Assembly: GCF_002899715.1 (NCBI RefSeq)
Contig: NZ_PPEK01000003.1
Span: forward strand, 124,001 to 188,000
Reading direction: 5' to 3'
Length of the DNA stretch: 64,000 nt
Source: Enteroscipio rubneri
GTDB taxonomy: Bacteria > Actinomycetota > Coriobacteriia > Coriobacteriales > Eggerthellaceae
Under the pieces are notes generated by a model. It was not told the origin of the DNA, made no database searches, and worked only from the letters and a program-made list of their open reading frames with translations. This document shows, in pieces, positions 48,816 to 57,691 of this stretch. How positions within the stretch are numbered: position 1 is the first letter of the stretch; every line of letters starts with the position of its first letter. The position numbers were made by a program, and so were the translations under genes.

Positions 48816-49781
48816 ATGCTGCCTATGACAGATCAGACGCAAATTACTTTGACCGCCCCGCAGAGTGTGAACATGGCGCTTGTCGTGGGTCCGGCAGACG
48901 AGCTGCTCCATCTCGTGCAAGATGCGTTCCAAGCGCGCATCACCGTCCGTGGGGACTCTATCGTGCTCGAGGGCGACCCCCTTGAAGTGCAATCGCTCAC
49001 TGCATTGTTCAGCGATCTTATCAAGCTGGTCGAAGACGGCGGCGAGCCGAGCGTTGGCTACGTGCGCCGTACGATCGACCTGTTGCATACGGCCGAGTTC
49101 TCTCCTCAAGCATTGCGCGAGGACATCCTGCTCACGTACCGCGGTCGCGCTATCCGTCCGAAGACGGCGGGCCAGAAACGCTACGTCGACGCCATCCGCG
49201 AGAACACCATCACCTTCGGCATCGGGCCGGCGGGCACCGGCAAGACCTATCTTGCCATGGCTATGGCCGTGGCTGCGCTCAAACGCAAGGAGGTGGGGCG
49301 CATCATCCTCACGCGCCCGGTAGTGGAAGCGGGGGAGAGCCTGGGCTACCTGCCGGGGACCCTCACCGAGAAGGTGGATCCTTATATTCGGCCGCTCTAT
49401 GACGCGCTGTTCGATATGACCGACATGGAACGCGCCCAGCAGCTCATCGAAGGCGGGGTCATCGAGATCGCTCCGCTCGCGTTTATGCGCGGACGCACGT
49501 TGAACGATAGCTTCATCATTCTCGATGAAGCGCAGAATACCACGCCTGAACAGATGAAGATGTTTCTCACGCGCCTCGGCTTTGGCTCGAAGATGGTCGT
49601 GACCGGCGACGTTACGCAACTCGACCTTCCAAAGGGCATTTCGGGCCTCAAGGGGGTTCGCAGCATTCTCGAAGGACTCGACGATATCGCATTCTGCGAT
49701 TTCACCGGCAAGGACGTGGTGCGCCATTCGCTTGTAGCGGCCATCGTCGCCGCATACGACCAAGCGAGCAGAAAGGCTTGA
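48816..49781 (+). CDS. phoH: PhoH-like ATPase
   Basis: PhoH-family P-loop ATPase, about 321 aa. Walker A is ITFGIGPAGTGKTYLAMAMAV and Walker B is DSFIILDEAQNTTPEQMKMFLTR. VEAGESLGYLPGTL, APLAFMRGRTL and VVTGDVTQLDLP are diagnostic. It is thought to act as an RNA/DNA helicase-like partner of YbeY in rRNA processing. The start is uncertain: ATG 48816 follows AGGAGGGGG, while ATG 48825 would be leaderless after TACAAT (48812-48817). ybeY begins 5 nt after its stop. Confidence 0.95.
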   Translation: MLPMTDQTQITLTAPQSVNMALVVGPADELLHLVQDAFQARITVRGDSIVLEGDPLEVQSLTALFSDLIKLVEDGGEPSVGYVRRTIDLLHTAEFSPQALREDILLTYRGRAIRPKTAGQKRYVDAIRENTITFGIGPAGTGKTYLAMAMAVAALKRKEVGRIILTRPVVEAGESLGYLPGTLTEKVDPYIRPLYDALFDMTDMERAQQLIEGGVIEIAPLAFMRGRTLNDSFIILDEAQNTTPEQMKMFLTRLGFGSKMVVTGDVTQLDLPKGISGLKGVRSILEGLDDIAFCDFTGKDVVRHSLVAAIVAAYDQASRKA

Positions 49782-49786
49782 CGACA

Positions 49787-50248
49787 ATGGATATCCAAAT
49801 CAGCTACGACTACCGCAAAGAGGATCTTGAGAAGCTACCGCTCGAGGAGCTTACGCGGTTCGTGCTCGCACGCGAGGACAAACCCTTCAATACGGAGGTA
49901 TCAATCAGCTTCGTCACCGACGAGGCCATCGCGGAGCTCAACGAGAAATACCGCGGCAAGACCGGCCCTACCGACGTGCTTTCCTTTGAATGCGACGGCG
50001 TGGACGACGACTTGTCCGCCATGACGCTGGCCGAGGACCCCATCTTCGAACTCGGCGACGTCGTGATCGCTCCCGATGTCGCCAGCCGGCAGACCCGCGA
50101 ATTCGGCACCACGTTCGAAGAAGAAATCAGTTTGCTTCTCGTACACGGCCTTTTGCATCTCTGCGGCTACGACCATGTGGAGGACGACGAGGCGGAGGTC
50201 ATGGAAAAGCGCGAGGCCGAGATTCTCGAAGCTTGGTCTAAGCGCTAG
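49787..50248 (+). CDS. ybeY: Endoribonuclease YbeY
   Basis: A 153-aa zinc endoribonuclease for 16S rRNA 3'-end maturation and ribosome quality control. The metal motif is LLVHGLLHLCGYDHVEDDEAEVM (H3 pattern HGxLHLxGYDH). ELNEKYRGKTGPTDVLSFEC and LGDVVIAPDVA are also conserved. ATG 49787 follows GAAAGG. The order phoH-ybeY-dgkA-era is the classical Gram-positive arrangement. Confidence 0.96.
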   Translation: MDIQISYDYRKEDLEKLPLEELTRFVLAREDKPFNTEVSISFVTDEAIAELNEKYRGKTGPTDVLSFECDGVDDDLSAMTLAEDPIFELGDVVIAPDVASRQTREFGTTFEEEISLLLVHGLLHLCGYDHVEDDEAEVMEKREAEILEAWSKR

Positions 50249-50269
50249 GTACGCGAGACGGGATTGGGG

Positions 50270-50755
50270 ATGAACGCTTCAAACGCTGTGGGCGGAGAAA
50301 ACCGTCCGGTCGGTGACCCCGAGGTCCGCGATGAGCCGGGTTTCGGCGAGGAAGGGTTCGTCCGAAACGAGGCGGACAAGGCATCACACTCAAGGTTTTC
50401 GCTGGTCAACGCTTTCGCCTGTGCGATAAGCGGGCTGTTATACGCCCTGAAGACCCAACGCAACATGAAAATCCACGTAGCTGCGGCCGTCTTGGCTGTG
50501 ATCCTTGGCTTCGTCCTGGCCATCGACCCGCTCTCATGGGCTGCCGTCGCCGTGTGCATCGCACTCGTGCCGGCCGTCGAATGCGTCAACACGGCACTTG
50601 AATCCGTGGTGGATCTCGTATCTCCGGGTTATGCCGACCTTGCCAAACACGCGAAGGACTGCGCTGCCGGCGCCGTGCTCCTCTGCGCAATCGGCTCTCT
50701 GATCGTGGCTTGCGCCGTGTTCCTCCCGCCGGCGTTCGCTTTGTTCTGCCAATAA
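50270..50755 (+). CDS. dgkA: Diacylglycerol/undecaprenol kinase family protein
   Basis: A 161-aa small integral membrane kinase. After a hydrophilic N-terminal tail of about 43 residues (longer than usual), the DAGK fold reads FSLVNAFACAISGLLYALKTQRNMKIHVAAAVLAVILG, AAVAVCIALVPAVECVNTALESVVDL and HAKDCAAGAVLLCAIGSL. The catalytic ECVNTALE and metal/ATP residues are kept. Gram-positive members mostly phosphorylate undecaprenol, recycling the cell-wall lipid carrier. It is flanked by ybeY and era as in many Firmicutes. Confidence 0.92.
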   Translation: MNASNAVGGENRPVGDPEVRDEPGFGEEGFVRNEADKASHSRFSLVNAFACAISGLLYALKTQRNMKIHVAAAVLAVILGFVLAIDPLSWAAVAVCIALVPAVECVNTALESVVDLVSPGYADLAKHAKDCAAGAVLLCAIGSLIVACAVFLPPAFALFCQ

Positions 50756-50768
50756 CGAAAGGAATCCC

Positions 50769-51680
50769 TTGGAAGCTTCCGATCCCGATTTTCGTTCCGG
50801 ATTCGTCACGCTTGTCGGCCGCCCGAACGCCGGCAAGTCGACGCTCGTGAACGCCATCATGGGCAAAAAGATCGCCATCACCTCCAATACCGTACAGACG
50901 ACGAGGCATCGATTCCGCACGGTGCTCACGCGCGACGATTACCAGCTCATACTGGTGGACACGCCGGGTCTGCACAAGCCTCATGATGCCCTTGGAGAAG
51001 AGCTGAACACCTCCGCCTTGAAGGCGCTTGAGGATGTGGACGTGGCCGCCATGCTCGTGGATTCCTCGAAGCCGGTCGGCACGGGGGATGAATGGGTGGC
51101 AGCACAGCTTGCGCATGTGCGTGCCAAGAAAGTGCTCGTGCTGTCGAAGATCGACCTCGTGGACTCAGAGCGGCTGGCGGCGCAGCAAGAAGCGGCAACG
51201 AAACTCGCTCCATGGGACGCAGTCGTGGCCTTGTCGTCCGAGACGGGTGCGGGTGTTCGGGAGTTCGTCGACACGGTAGCCGGCATGCTGCCGCCAGGGC
51301 CGGCGTGGTTCCCGAAAGATATGGAGACTGACCAGCCTCTCGAAGTCGTCGTCGCCGAGTTCGTTCGCGAGAAGATCCTGCGCACTTTTCGCGACGAAGT
51401 GCCGCATGCCATCGGCGTACGCGTCGAGGAGTTGGAATACGTCAAAAAAAAGGATCTCACTCGTATCTATGCCATCGTGTACGTGGAGCGCGACAGCCAA
51501 AAAGGCATCATTATTGGCAAGAAAGGCGCCGCTATCAAGCAAATCGGCATCGAAGCGCGCGCCGACCTCGAACAACTACTCGGAACGCGCGTCTATTTGG
51601 ATCTGTCGGTGAAAGTGAAGAAGAATTGGAGGCGCGACGCGAGTCAGATTCGCCGCTTCGGCTACGGCGAAGGCGCGTAA
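50769..51680 (+). CDS. era: GTPase Era
   Basis: Ribosome assembly GTPase of 303 aa acting on the 16S rRNA 3' end. G1 is VGRPNAGKSTLVNAIMGKKIAIT, G2 VQTTRHR, G3 LVDTPGLHKP and G4 VLSKIDLV. The C-terminal KH domain reads QKGIIIGKKGAAIKQIGIEARADLEQLLGTRVYLDLSVKVKKNWRRD. It starts at TTG 50769, with AAAGGAAT 7 nt upstream; an ATG would cut into the G domain. It is the last gene of the hrcA-to-era run. Confidence 0.97.
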   Translation: MEASDPDFRSGFVTLVGRPNAGKSTLVNAIMGKKIAITSNTVQTTRHRFRTVLTRDDYQLILVDTPGLHKPHDALGEELNTSALKALEDVDVAAMLVDSSKPVGTGDEWVAAQLAHVRAKKVLVLSKIDLVDSERLAAQQEAATKLAPWDAVVALSSETGAGVREFVDTVAGMLPPGPAWFPKDMETDQPLEVVVAEFVREKILRTFRDEVPHAIGVRVEELEYVKKKDLTRIYAIVYVERDSQKGIIIGKKGAAIKQIGIEARADLEQLLGTRVYLDLSVKVKKNWRRDASQIRRFGYGEGA

Positions 51681-51828
51681 TGGCCTGCGGCTATCCCGAA
51701 GCGGATGGTCGAGTGCTTTGCGGAAGAAGAGCTCTGAGGTTCTGAGGTTCTTTTCGATCCGCGTCCGAACGTATGCTCGCGCTGCAGGCGTGGATCTGCT
51801 GGACGTGAGGTGCCCCGGCCCGGATCGT

Positions 51829-53040
51829 CTAGTCTTGGAGCGCCGCCGAGCGTTCGGCAATGGCGGCGTTGCTTTCGCGTACCTTCGCTTCGATGCGCTC
51901 TTTCTCGGACCCTTCGGCCGGAGTGGGCTGGTAGTTATTGCGTTCGCTTGTCGAGGAGATGGAGCAGGCAATGATGTCCACAGCGTCGTCGTCCGCGACT
52001 TCATCACCGGCGACGGCGAACGTCTGCTGAAACATCAGGCAGTCCTTGTCGTCGGGGTCGCTGTTGCCTCCAAAGCAGAAGTTCCCCAGACTGTAGACAA
52101 TGTAGCGCCCCTTGTATTTCTCATAGCCCTGGATGACGTGGGGATGCGAGCCTATCACAAGATGCGCGCCGGCATCGATGGCGCTGTGCGCAAGCTCGAT
52201 CTGAACATCGTCTGGCACGTATTCCCGTTCGACCCCCCAGTGTGCATATACGGCTATGATCCGGGCACCCGCTTCTTGCGCTGCCCGGATGTTAGCCGTC
52301 ATCTCGTCTTCGACATCGATTCCTAGAGCGAGTTCGTACGTGCCGATGAGGGCCACTTTTACGCCTTTCACGTCGAAGTAGGCGATGCGCTCGTAGCCAA
52401 ACGTCGAAATGCCGGCACCCTCGAGCGTCGCGATCGTGTCGGCGTAGCTTTGCTCGCCGTAGTCTTTCGAATGGTTGTTCGCCATGGACGCTGCCTCGAC
52501 ATCGCCCTGAACGAGCACCTGAGCGTATTCCGCATCCCCTTTGAAAGCGAACGTCTTGTCCTGACGATCAGAGGATTCGGTCAAAGTCCCCTCCATGTTC
52601 ACGATGGAGAGATCGTCGGCGGCGAAGATGCCCGCCACATTGGAGAAAAACCACGAAGGATCGTCCACGCTGTCGTAGCGCGCGTTGAAACTCGTGCTCC
52701 GATCGAAGCTTTCATCGGTGCCGAGCGTGCAATCGCCCGCGAATGTGAGGGTGATTGCAGTCGGATCCGAAGACGCCGTCTCGCCTCCGGTGTTATCCGC
52801 CGGTGCTTGCGCAGGCGCGCTCGAAAAAGCGCCTGCAGCGAAGACGACGAGAACGACGACGACCGCGATCAGGGCAACGCCGGCAACGACCCAGGTCGGA
52901 TGCAAACCGCGGCGCTGGATGGATGCGCCCCCCAGAACGGCCGGCGTCGTCGATGCGCCCCTGCGCGACGGCTGCGAGCCGACGCGGCGCGCAGCGCGCA
53001 CGGAAGGTCGCTTTATCGGTTTGGATCGCTCGTTTCTCAT
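51829..53040 (-). CDS. CapA family protein (membrane-anchored metallophosphatase-like)
   Basis: A 403-aa protein of the CapA/PgsA family. A basic cytoplasmic N-terminus, one TM helix (about residues 48-72, WVVAGVALIAVVVVLVVFAAG) and an extracytoplasmic metallophosphoesterase-like domain are visible. The domain has TLTFAGDCTLG, LSIVNMEGTLT, ASMANNHSKDYG, VYAHWGVEREY, VIGSHPHVIQGYE and VYSLGNFCFGG. Relatives take part in poly-gamma-glutamate or capsule export, but no capB/capC is near. A -10-like TATTCT (53052-53047) lies only 6 nt before ATG 53040, suggesting a leaderless mRNA. An alternative ATG is at 53058. Confidence 0.88.
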   Translation of the reverse strand: MRNERSKPIKRPSVRAARRVGSQPSRRGASTTPAVLGGASIQRRGLHPTWVVAGVALIAVVVVLVVFAAGAFSSAPAQAPADNTGGETASSDPTAITLTFAGDCTLGTDESFDRSTSFNARYDSVDDPSWFFSNVAGIFAADDLSIVNMEGTLTESSDRQDKTFAFKGDAEYAQVLVQGDVEAASMANNHSKDYGEQSYADTIATLEGAGISTFGYERIAYFDVKGVKVALIGTYELALGIDVEDEMTANIRAAQEAGARIIAVYAHWGVEREYVPDDVQIELAHSAIDAGAHLVIGSHPHVIQGYEKYKGRYIVYSLGNFCFGGNSDPDDKDCLMFQQTFAVAGDEVADDDAVDIIACSISSTSERNNYQPTPAEGSEKERIEAKVRESNAAIAERSAALQD

Positions 53041-53286
53041 GCGATCAGAATACACCATGGCGAAGGCAAACAGAACTGGGCAGGAATCGCCGGCTGCTCG
53101 CGCTCTCGGACGGCTTTACTAGCTTCTTGAGCGTTCGCCGCAGCGCGATCGGCGAGCGCCCGGGAAGTTCTGCAAGTATTGTCATGAACCGGGGAAACGA
53201 GGGGTTGCCCGGCGTCGTGCGACCGGTTTTCAGCTACAATCTTCGCATACCGCCGTTTCGAAGGAGCTTCGAGGGAGTATGAGAGC

Positions 53287-54882
53287 ATGATCTGTCCGAA
53301 CTGCCAATCCGATAACCGGGACAGTGCAAAATTCTGCAATGAGTGCGGGTTTCCGCTCTCTGGCAAGATCGCCGAAGTGGCGGCTGCGACTTCAGTCTCG
53401 GCCGCGCGCACAGATGCGCTGGAGCCTGAAAGCGACATCCGGGGCGCGGCGCAGAGCGACTCGGATGCGCCGCCGAAGCCCTCTTCCGCATTGGACGAGG
53501 CCGGCGGCGCATCCGAAGCCGAGGCGCGTTCCGCATCGCTCGATGCGCTCGAAGGGGACTTCGAGCCGGTCCCAGACGAAGATTCGCGGCCGTCTGCGAA
53601 CGTCCGCCCGAACTCGTCGGGTCCTATTGATCCAGCGCAGCTCCCCGCCATCAATGTCGCCGGCATTAACGTCGACGAGAATGGCAACGCCTTCGACTTT
53701 TCCGACATCGAGGAGGAGGACGACCGGGAGGCGACCATCGACGAACATGCAGCGGCCTCCCAGGCGACGCGCGCCTTCGAACGACCCTCCTCGACTGACG
53801 CCTCACACTGTTCTGAAGACGAGGAACGGCTTGTGGATTCCGACTACGTGGCGCCTCGGGCTTCATGGCTCTCGGGCGATACGATGGAGATGCCGCGCAT
53901 CGACGGGGGGGAGGCGCCGCAGCAGAAGGAGTATCGTGCCCCTGACCCCCGCAAGAAAAAGAACGGCAAGAAGAACGCGATCGTCATCATCTTGGCCGTA
54001 CTGCTCGCGCTTGCGGCAGGTGCGGCGGGCATCACGTACTATCTTGAGCTGTGGGGCGGCAAGATGCTGCCCGACGTTGTGGGAAGAACCCAAGCCGACG
54101 CGACCTATCTGCTTGAGGAAAAGGGCTTCTCGGTGCGGGCTACGCAGGTGAAGTCCGATGAAACCGAGGGCGTTGTGCTGCTGATGGATCCGAGCGCCGG
54201 TGCTCGGCAGGAAGAGGGCACCGAAGTCGTGATTCACGTCTCGGCAGCCCGCTTGGTGCCGTCTGTTGTGGGCATGCAGCGCGACGAAGCCGCCGCGCTG
54301 TTCGAGCAGGAAGGATTCGACAACATCGAGTTCGTCACGCAGAAGTCTGACGAGCATGCGGGAACGGTGCTGGCCGTCTCACCCGAGCCTGAGACAAAGG
54401 GCAAAGCCGCGACTCCCATCACGATAACCGTCTCTGTTCCTTTCACGGTACCTGATGTCGTCGGTATGAAGTGGGACGAGGCAAAGGCGGCGCTCGAGGC
54501 GGAAGGATACGTGGCCGACGCAGCCTACGTCTACGACGACAGCGTGGAGGAAGGGACGGCCGTGGCCGTGGATCCCGGCGCCGGATCCGAGCTAGCTTCC
54601 GGTTCGACGGTGACCGTGTCGTTGGCGAAGTCGCGCGGCTCGGAACTCGAAAGCGCTGCGCGGAGCTACCTCGAGGGCGTCGGCACGGTTACTATCGACG
54701 GTGTTGCCTACGAGATCGAATCGGTGGACGGCGTCTCCTATGAAGGCAACGAGACCACTGCCTTCGCCATCACCGGACGCGCGGTCACAACGCTCGATGG
54801 CGAGACGGTGTACGGATCCTCGAAGCGGAAAACAGGCACGATTGTATGGAATGGCGACAACGAGATCGTCAGCTTAGGCTAG
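53287..54882 (+). CDS. Zinc-ribbon, single-pass membrane protein with three PASTA domains
   Basis: A 531-aa protein. The N-terminal zinc ribbon is MICPNCQSDNRDSAKFCNECGFPL. A long acidic disordered stretch follows to about residue 225, then a KKKNGKKN basic anchor and TM helix (IVIILAVLLALAAGAAGITYYL). Three PASTA repeats lie outside (MLPDVVGRTQADATYLLEEKGF, LVPSVVGMQRDEAAALFEQEGF, TVPDVVGMKWDEAKAALEAEGY). The final about 85-residue domain is of unknown fold. PASTA domains bind muropeptides in Ser/Thr kinases and PBPs, but here there is no kinase or transpeptidase. It may be a kinase substrate or wall-sensing adaptor. Confidence 0.85.
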   Translation: MICPNCQSDNRDSAKFCNECGFPLSGKIAEVAAATSVSAARTDALEPESDIRGAAQSDSDAPPKPSSALDEAGGASEAEARSASLDALEGDFEPVPDEDSRPSANVRPNSSGPIDPAQLPAINVAGINVDENGNAFDFSDIEEEDDREATIDEHAAASQATRAFERPSSTDASHCSEDEERLVDSDYVAPRASWLSGDTMEMPRIDGGEAPQQKEYRAPDPRKKKNGKKNAIVIILAVLLALAAGAAGITYYLELWGGKMLPDVVGRTQADATYLLEEKGFSVRATQVKSDETEGVVLLMDPSAGARQEEGTEVVIHVSAARLVPSVVGMQRDEAAALFEQEGFDNIEFVTQKSDEHAGTVLAVSPEPETKGKAATPITITVSVPFTVPDVVGMKWDEAKAALEAEGYVADAAYVYDDSVEEGTAVAVDPGAGSELASGSTVTVSLAKSRGSELESAARSYLEGVGTVTIDGVAYEIESVDGVSYEGNETTAFAITGRAVTTLDGETVYGSSKRKTGTIVWNGDNEIVSLG

Positions 54883-54892
54883 GCGCGCTTCT

Positions 54893-55660
54893 ATGGCCTC
54901 CGCGACCTATGACGTGCGCGGCATCGTGTTGCGCAAAACGAAGCTCGGCGAGAGCGATCTCGTTTTGACACTCATCGTCGAGGACGGCTCGCAGATTCGT
55001 GCGGTGGCGAAAGGCGCCCGCAAACCGACAAGCTTCGCGTCGCGCCTAGAGCTCTATTCCGCAGTGGATGCTCTCGTCGCACGAGGGAGAAGCCTCGACA
55101 TCGTGAAGGAAGCGCGCCTCGTCGAAAGCAACGAACGGCTGCGCCGGGATTTGGAGCATGCGGCAGGAGCCGCCCCCATGGCCGAGCTGCTCGACCGTAT
55201 CACTCAGCTGGGACTCGAGAACCCGCGTCTGTTCGATCTTTCCCGCACCGCGTTCCGAAGCCTTTGCCGCGTCACCGCTTCCCAAGTGCCTGCCATTACA
55301 GCCGCGCATCTACTCAAGACGCTCGCCTTCGCAGGACTGCGGCCCAGCTTGGATGTCTGCGTCGGCTGCGGCAGACCGCTCGAAGCTGATTCCATTGACA
55401 GCCTGGTGCCGGTTTCGTTCCGCGAGGGGGGCATCGTGTGCACCGCCTGCAATGCGAGCATCGAGACCGTGCTTGAGCCCATGCCTGCGATCGCCTGGTG
55501 CCGCACGCTCCTCGCGTCGACGTTCGCTGAGATCGAGGCTATGGACGCGGGCCCTGCCGCGGGGTTCGCGGCGCTCGGATTCTGCCGGCAATGGATACGC
55601 GATCACGTCGGATCCGACTTGAAATCCCTGAACTTCCTGTTCACCTGCGGGTTGTTCTAG
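54893..55660 (+). CDS. recO: DNA repair protein RecO
   Basis: A 255-aa RecFOR-pathway mediator that helps load RecA on SSB-coated DNA. It has the N-terminal OB fold (YDVRGIVLRKTKLGESDLVLTLIVEDGSQIRAVAKGARKPTSFASRLELYSAVDALV). Its helical C-terminal domain contains a zinc site (CVGCGRPLE and VCTACNA). It follows the PASTA protein gene by 10 nt. In many bacteria recO follows era; here two genes have been inserted between them. Confidence 0.93.
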   Translation: MASATYDVRGIVLRKTKLGESDLVLTLIVEDGSQIRAVAKGARKPTSFASRLELYSAVDALVARGRSLDIVKEARLVESNERLRRDLEHAAGAAPMAELLDRITQLGLENPRLFDLSRTAFRSLCRVTASQVPAITAAHLLKTLAFAGLRPSLDVCVGCGRPLEADSIDSLVPVSFREGGIVCTACNASIETVLEPMPAIAWCRTLLASTFAEIEAMDAGPAAGFAALGFCRQWIRDHVGSDLKSLNFLFTCGLF

Positions 55661-55735
55661 GCCGTCTGCGCCGCCCCGCCTTGGCGCCCTCGCGGCGCTG
55701 TGGCAGAATACAGCTCGAATGAGAGGAGCGCTATC

Positions 55736-55984
55736 ATGTACACGTACACTCCCCGCGGTGTCTGCTCGCACGAGATCCACATCGAGCTCGACGGAGATCG
55801 CGTCTCCCACGTGGACTTCGTCGGCGGTTGCAACGGCAACCTGAAAGCCGTGTCGAAGCTCATCGAGGGCATGAGCGTGGAGGAGGTGGCCGCCGTGCTT
55901 GAGGGGAACACCTGCGGACGGCGGTCGACTTCCTGCGCCGATCAGCTCGTGCGCGGCCTGCGCAAAGCTCAGGCCGCAGAATAA
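55736..55984 (+). CDS. TSCPD domain protein (TIGR03905-like)
   Basis: An 82-aa protein with the TSCPD domain also found at the C-terminus of some ribonucleotide reductases. Landmarks are YTYTPRGVCSHEIHIELDGDRVSHVDFVGGCNGNLKAVSKLIEGMSVEEVAAVLEGNTCGRRSTSCADQL, with four conserved cysteines that may bind metal. The function of the stand-alone form is unknown. ATG 55736 has GAGAGGAG upstream. It overlaps the convergent C39 peptidase gene by 16 nt. Confidence 0.9.
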   Translation: MYTYTPRGVCSHEIHIELDGDRVSHVDFVGGCNGNLKAVSKLIEGMSVEEVAAVLEGNTCGRRSTSCADQLVRGLRKAQAAE

Positions 55985-56778
55985 GCCCAAAGATTACGCG
56001 CCTGGCCGAGGATGTCGTCGAAGCTCCAAGTCCGATTCGTGCGCTCCGGGCTGTTGGGATCGCGGACGATGAGCTTGCCGTTCTCGTCGATCCCAACAAG
56101 AACGATGAAGTGACCCGTCGTTGTGAAATCGCCTGGTCCCATGCTGCAGATGACGTACGATCCGCCGAGAAGGGCTTGGCGGACACTCATCTCGTCCGCG
56201 GGCAGCTCTTCGGCCGAAAGGCCGATCTGCGACGCTCCTTCGGTCATGAACGACCAGGTCGTACCTTCAGGCGTGATGCACCCCATGCGCTCCGATATCG
56301 CGCCAATGTCGGTTGGGAGCAGGTCGTTGCGGCCCGTGAGCCCGATGTAGACCATGGCCATGCAGGTAGGTCCGCACCCTGATTCCGCGAAGCTGTCGTC
56401 GCCGTAGCGCGCGTCAGCCCAGGCGACGTCGCGTTGGTACAGCTTGGGAACGTCGCCCGCATGCCAGTCGCTCTTCGGCGTGCTCTGCGGCGCATTCGAG
56501 CTTGTGTCGGGCGCGCCGCCGGCATGCGCCGACGCAGATGAAAGGGCGAGCCACGTCGCAGACGCAAACGCGACGACAGCGAGGAGGGCGGCTGCGGTAG
56601 CGCCGATGCGCCGCAAGCTTCGGCGCCGCACGAAGCGACGGTACGTTGCGGAGCCTCGGCTGTATCCCGCTGCGGGATCGAAGAGAGCCTGCCTTCCGCG
56701 CTGGTGCGCGCCGCCGACCGTTCTGGGGTGCACGGTGCGACGTCGCGCCCCTGCGGCGAACCCGTTCGAATACGTCAT
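55969..56778 (-). CDS. Membrane-anchored C39-family peptidase
   Basis: A 269-aa protein. A basic N-terminus is followed by one TM helix (residues about 55-78, GATAAALLAVVAFASATWLAL), a Ser/Pro linker and a papain-like C39 domain outside the membrane. The catalytic Cys is in ESGCGPTCMAMVYIGLTG and the His in TTTGHFIVLVGID, with an Asp/Asn in IVRDPNSPERT. C39 family members cleave double-glycine leader peptides or cell-wall peptides; no bacteriocin gene is visible. ATG 56778 has GGGAGAGG upstream. It is divergent from the VanR-like regulator gene. Confidence 0.87.
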   Translation of the reverse strand: MTYSNGFAAGARRRTVHPRTVGGAHQRGRQALFDPAAGYSRGSATYRRFVRRRSLRRIGATAAALLAVVAFASATWLALSSASAHAGGAPDTSSNAPQSTPKSDWHAGDVPKLYQRDVAWADARYGDDSFAESGCGPTCMAMVYIGLTGRNDLLPTDIGAISERMGCITPEGTTWSFMTEGASQIGLSAEELPADEMSVRQALLGGSYVICSMGPGDFTTTGHFIVLVGIDENGKLIVRDPNSPERTNRTWSFDDILGQARNLWAYSAA

Positions 56779-56981
56779 GAGCCTCTCCCTTCGCAAATGT
56801 ATTTTCCAAGCGGCGTCTTCGTATCCAGTATCGCCGCATGCATCGTTGCCGTCCCGGAAGAAGCGGGAACCGATTTCTGAAGGTTCCTCCTGGTCTCTTA
56901 AAAATTCCTTAAAGCAACGAGCGCTGCGGGGGCGAGGGCGCTCGACCTGATACCATAAAGGCGACGATAGCGAGAGGAGCG

Positions 56982-57671
56982 ATGGTGGGAGAAAGCAAGC
57001 GCATCGCGGTATGCGATGACGAGACGGCAATCGCCGATCTGGTCGGACAGCTGCTTACGGAATCGGGATTCGAGCCGCACGTGTTCTATGCCGGCGCCGA
57101 TCTGCTGGAGGTGCACGAGCGCGCGCCCTTCGACCTCGTCATCCTCGACATCATGATGCCCTGTCTCGATGGGTTTTCCTGCTGCCGCGAGATTCGCCGG
57201 CGAAGCGACGCTCCCATCATCTTCCTCACTGCAAAAGACGAGGAGATCGACAAGGTGGTGGGCTTCGAGCTGGGAGCTGACGACTACGTGGTGAAGCCCT
57301 TCAAGCCTCGCGAGCTTATGGCTCGCGTGAAAGCCCGCATTCGCCGCGCGTCCCGGCCGGCGGAGACTCCCGGCGTGCTCGAAGCGCACGGCATCACCGT
57401 AGACGAAGGATCGTTCGAGGCGGCGCTGCATGGCGAGGCGCTCTCGCTCACGCCGAAGGAATTTGCCATCCTCGCCTGCCTCGTCCGCCATGCTGGGCGC
57501 CCCCTTCCTTCGAAGGATCTCTTCGAAACCGTGTGGAAGGAAGAAGCGAACGCCCAGAGCGCGGGCACCGTCATGGTGCACGTGCGCCACCTCCGCAAGA
57601 AGCTCGCCGCCGTCGACTCGTCCCAAGAGTTTATCGAGACCGTGTGGGGCGTGGGCTACCGCATCGGATAG
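56982..57671 (+). CDS. OmpR/VanR-type response regulator
   Basis: A 229-aa regulator. The receiver has acidic residues in IAVCDDETAIADL, the phospho-acceptor Asp56 in LVILDIMMPCLDGF, Thr in IIFLTAKDEEID and Lys in DDYVVKPFKPREL. The C-terminal winged helix reads LSLTPKEFAILACLVRHAGRPLPSKDLFETVWKEEANAQSAGTVMVHVRHLRKKL. VCDDE and the HTH text resemble VanR. It is followed 20 nt later by its kinase. Without vanHAX here, resistance is not implied; the divergent C39 peptidase is a possible target. Confidence 0.93.
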   Translation: MVGESKRIAVCDDETAIADLVGQLLTESGFEPHVFYAGADLLEVHERAPFDLVILDIMMPCLDGFSCCREIRRRSDAPIIFLTAKDEEIDKVVGFELGADDYVVKPFKPRELMARVKARIRRASRPAETPGVLEAHGITVDEGSFEAALHGEALSLTPKEFAILACLVRHAGRPLPSKDLFETVWKEEANAQSAGTVMVHVRHLRKKLAAVDSSQEFIETVWGVGYRIG

Positions 57672-57691
57672 CGTATTCGGAAGGGAACCTC

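Noticed and set aside
51750-51770. Tandem TGAGGTTC direct repeat after era
   Set aside because: Only two short copies; likely chance.
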